Shown: positions 58,090 through 60,000 of the stretch, in pieces
Layout: every line of letters begins with the position of its first letter
Position numbering within the stretch: the first letter of the stretch is position 1
From: Antedon mediterranea
Taxonomy: Eukaryota > Echinodermata > Crinoidea > Comatulida > Antedonidae
Direction: 5' to 3'
NCBI RefSeq assembly: GCF_964355755.1
Contig: NC_092673.1
Span: forward strand, 12,779,001 to 12,839,000
DNA length: 60,000 nt
Notes under the pieces: generated by a model
Told to the model about the DNA's origin: nothing
The model's input: the letters and a program-made list of their open reading frames with translations, nothing else
The model's database searches: none
Position numbers and translations under genes: made by a program

Positions 58090-59857
58090 ATGTCTCTACG
58101 CCGTCAGAAAACTGTTGTACCAGAACATGCTTTGGTCTATTTTGATTCAGACGAAAGTACAGCAATTGTACTATCTAAGAAGTTGCAGGGAGACAAAGTT
58201 CCTAACGGTGTCGTTAAAATGGTATACAACAAACAACAATTAACGTGCCGCATTGTGGAACTTTCTGATACATCTGATGATTTAGTTCACAAAGACACAC
58301 TGTTCTGGGAGAAACGCAAGCGAAAGCTTGGTAAGAAATGTTATATTATAGTTATTCATTCAAATAGTGAATGAATAATATTTATTTTAACTTCTTAAAT
58401 ACCAGACCTACTGTTGTACTTGCTGTCGAATGTTATCGTGAACATACGAGTTGACGTAATACAGACATTATCCACGCATTGTACGTTCTCGAGGCTGGTC
58501 GATTATTTAACAATTTTTACGCCAAAATTGATAAAAATGCGCACTAAAAAAATGTATATTTTGCATATTACACTTTATTATAATTATATTTAAAATATTT
58601 AATCGTACCTCAATATTAGCCTATATAACATGTATTTTGTAATGGCACAAGCCATATTTGTAACAGTAGGCCTATTGTTTTTTCTGAAATCATAATAAAA
58701 TTAAATTATAGGCGCAATCAAATTTTAAACCTAATGATTTAATATATTTATGACTGTACTTTCTTTTATTAAATTATAGACTTAAACTTAATATCCTTTA
58801 TATTTTGTCATTCCTGTATAACTGATTAATCATTTTATATCGACAGATGATGACTCTGAAGTTACTGTTGACTCCCCTAACAAAAAATCATGGGAAGAAT
58901 GACCCCAGGAAAGATGTCAACACAGAAAATGAGAGACCAAAGAAAGACCAAACGGAAAATGAGAAACCCAAGAATGACCAAACGGAAAATGACCAAACAG
59001 AAACGGAGAAACCCAAGAATGACCAAACGGAAAAAGAAAACCCCAAGAATGACCAAACGGAAAATGACCAAACAGAAACGGAGAAACCCAGGAATGACCA
59101 AAGGGAAAAGGAGAAATCCAAGAGTGACCAAACGGAAAAGGAGAAACCAAATAATGACCAAACAGAAAAGGAGAAACCCAAGAATGACCAAACAGAAAAG
59201 GAGAAACCCAAGAATGACCAAACGGACAAGGAGAAACCAAATAATGACCAAACGGACAAAGAGAAACCAAATAATGAGCAAACGGAAAATGAACGACCGA
59301 TCCCGAATTTTGACATCCAACCCCAGTCACCCAACGCCGTAATCGTGACGGAATTCGAGAGTCCATCGGAAAGCGGTAAGTCCTGCAATTTGTTTTGTTT
59401 AAAAAAAGTAAATAACAACATAAAATCACAGTAATAAGTAACATCATGAATAGTAATTTACATTAACGATTCAAATATTACATACACACAAACTTGGAGA
59501 AGCAAAATAATGAAACAAAACGTGTATATTCTAGATTAGATTAATACCTAAAAATACAGACTCCAACGACGGCATTTTAATAACGGTGTGTAACGTTTAA
59601 TAACAGCATATAAATATATTATGAAACCCTCGAATTTATTTACTAGACAAGTAATTGGCAGGGCTCCAATGGTATGAACTACCCTGGGTAAATAAATGAA
59701 ATAAATAAATAAACCATTATGTTGTTCCCAAACTAGGTGTTGTGTATAACAATTATCATTGACATTTTTTTAATTATAGACATTGAGCTTGATATCGATT
59801 CCGACCTTCTTGTCGAAGTCCTTGCTGGTCCTCTATTGAGCAGCACAGTCTTAAGTA
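58090..59857 (+). CDS. BEN-type gene, 5' part (continues beyond window)
   Basis: Exon 1 (58090-58330) begins MSLRRQKTVVPEHALVYFDS and shares the ALVYF..ES..IV..K...GD..P pattern with BEN pseudogene 2. It ends at a phase-1 GTAAGA donor. Exon 2 (58847-59375) starts DDDSEVTVDSPNKKSWEE, but that frame meets TGA at 58900-58902. The long open frame of the repeat (from 58914 onward: DVNTENERPKKDQTE) is shifted by one. Exon 2 ends in phase 1 and exon 3 (59780-59857) continues DIELDIDSDLLVEVLAGPLL to another phase-1 donor. The BEN domain itself would lie to the right of the window. Either one frameshift is present or a weak AG at 58912-58913 is used. Confidence 0.55.
58946..59290 (+). repeat. Coding minisatellite, 30-bp unit (DQTEKEKPKN)
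   Basis: About eleven units of GACCAAACGGAAAAGGAGAA plus ACCCAAGAAT, two of them extended by 15 bp. They encode DQTEKEKPKN-like decapeptides, a highly charged and presumably disordered linker. Because the unit is a multiple of three and stop-free, five of the six frames are open across it. Confidence 0.9.
59655..59715 (+). repeat. Retroposon-like 3' tail
   Basis: GGCTCCAATGGTATGAACTA, then CCCTGGGTAAATAAATGAAA and (AATA)n, resembles a LINE/SINE end lying in an intron of the BEN-type gene. Confidence 0.35.
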
Positions 59858-60000
59858 GTAAGTATATATCACTTTGAATAATAGTAAGTATTTGCCTTTG
59901 GATTTATGTACTATTCTAATGTTTTCATCAAATGCTGTTGTGGGTACTTTAAAACAAAGAAATCTATCTATATCTTTAGTACTGTATAACTACTTTGGCT

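Noticed and set aside
58877-59447. Three long minus-strand frames (147-177 codons)
   Set aside because: By-products of the stop-free 30-bp repeat; the reverse translations are low-complexity (FSVWSF, FGHSWVS).

Overview
This window reads as nuclear DNA of an invertebrate animal, most probably an echinoderm or a close deuterostome relative. The DNA is AT-rich, genes are split by GT..AG introns, LINE, PIF/Harbinger-like, Tc1 and BEN/MULE-type coding remnants are dense, and the palindromic hexamer TAGGCC/AGGCCT recurs. I know that hexamer as common in echinoderm and hemichordate DNA; the species assignment is inference. No rRNA, tRNA, CRISPR or prokaryotic operon was seen.

The left 35.7 kb is a head-to-tail tandem duplication. 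Bases 1-17385 recur at 18370-35757. I found one substitution (3011/21380) and one extra CTA triplet (near 9836/28203). The simplest reading is a unit of 18,372 bp whose second copy is 17386-35757, with the first ~1 kb of the first copy lying left of the window. Each unit holds, in order: a decayed reverse-strand LINE split by a MITE, a repeat with a hammerhead-like core, a promoter-like block, three related copies of an acidic first exon, and a nine-exon plus-strand gene (copy A 8869-16166; copy B 27238-34538). That gene resembles animal proteins with the domain catalogued as DUF7869 and looks RNase H-like. A 56-bp satellite follows, each unit centred on a palindrome. All splice phases agree, and a single extra nucleotide in exon 3 breaks the frame in both copies.

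The right 24 kb is a series of transposon-related genes in various states of decay. They are: a remnant of an uncharacterised transposon-like family (36.4-37.7 kb); a MULE transposase pseudogene (38.9-39.8 kb); a BEN-domain pseudogene (40.3-41.4 kb); a Tc1-type DD34E pseudogene (43.1-44.1 kb); a convergent BEN-domain pseudogene on the minus strand (46.8-44.8 kb) with a Harbinger-like Myb/SANT exon antisense in its intron; a LINE 3' end (48.0-48.9 kb); a well-preserved three-exon DDE-transposase-like gene with a C-terminal zinc finger (53.2-55.5 kb); a TTAA-flanked MITE (55.9-56.5 kb); and the 5' part of a third BEN-type gene (from 58.1 kb) whose second exon has expanded as a 30-bp coding minisatellite.

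The most unusual signal is at 44.1-44.8 kb. The Tc1 and BEN pseudogenes, which are unrelated and convergent, both end about 20 nt after the stop with the same histone-type 3' end (stem-loop plus purine-rich downstream element). The stem-loop is perfect on the Tc1 side and half-lost on the BEN side. Both also start from CCAAT/TATA promoters of histone style. This suggests transposon-derived genes that borrowed, or converged on, replication-dependent histone expression signals.
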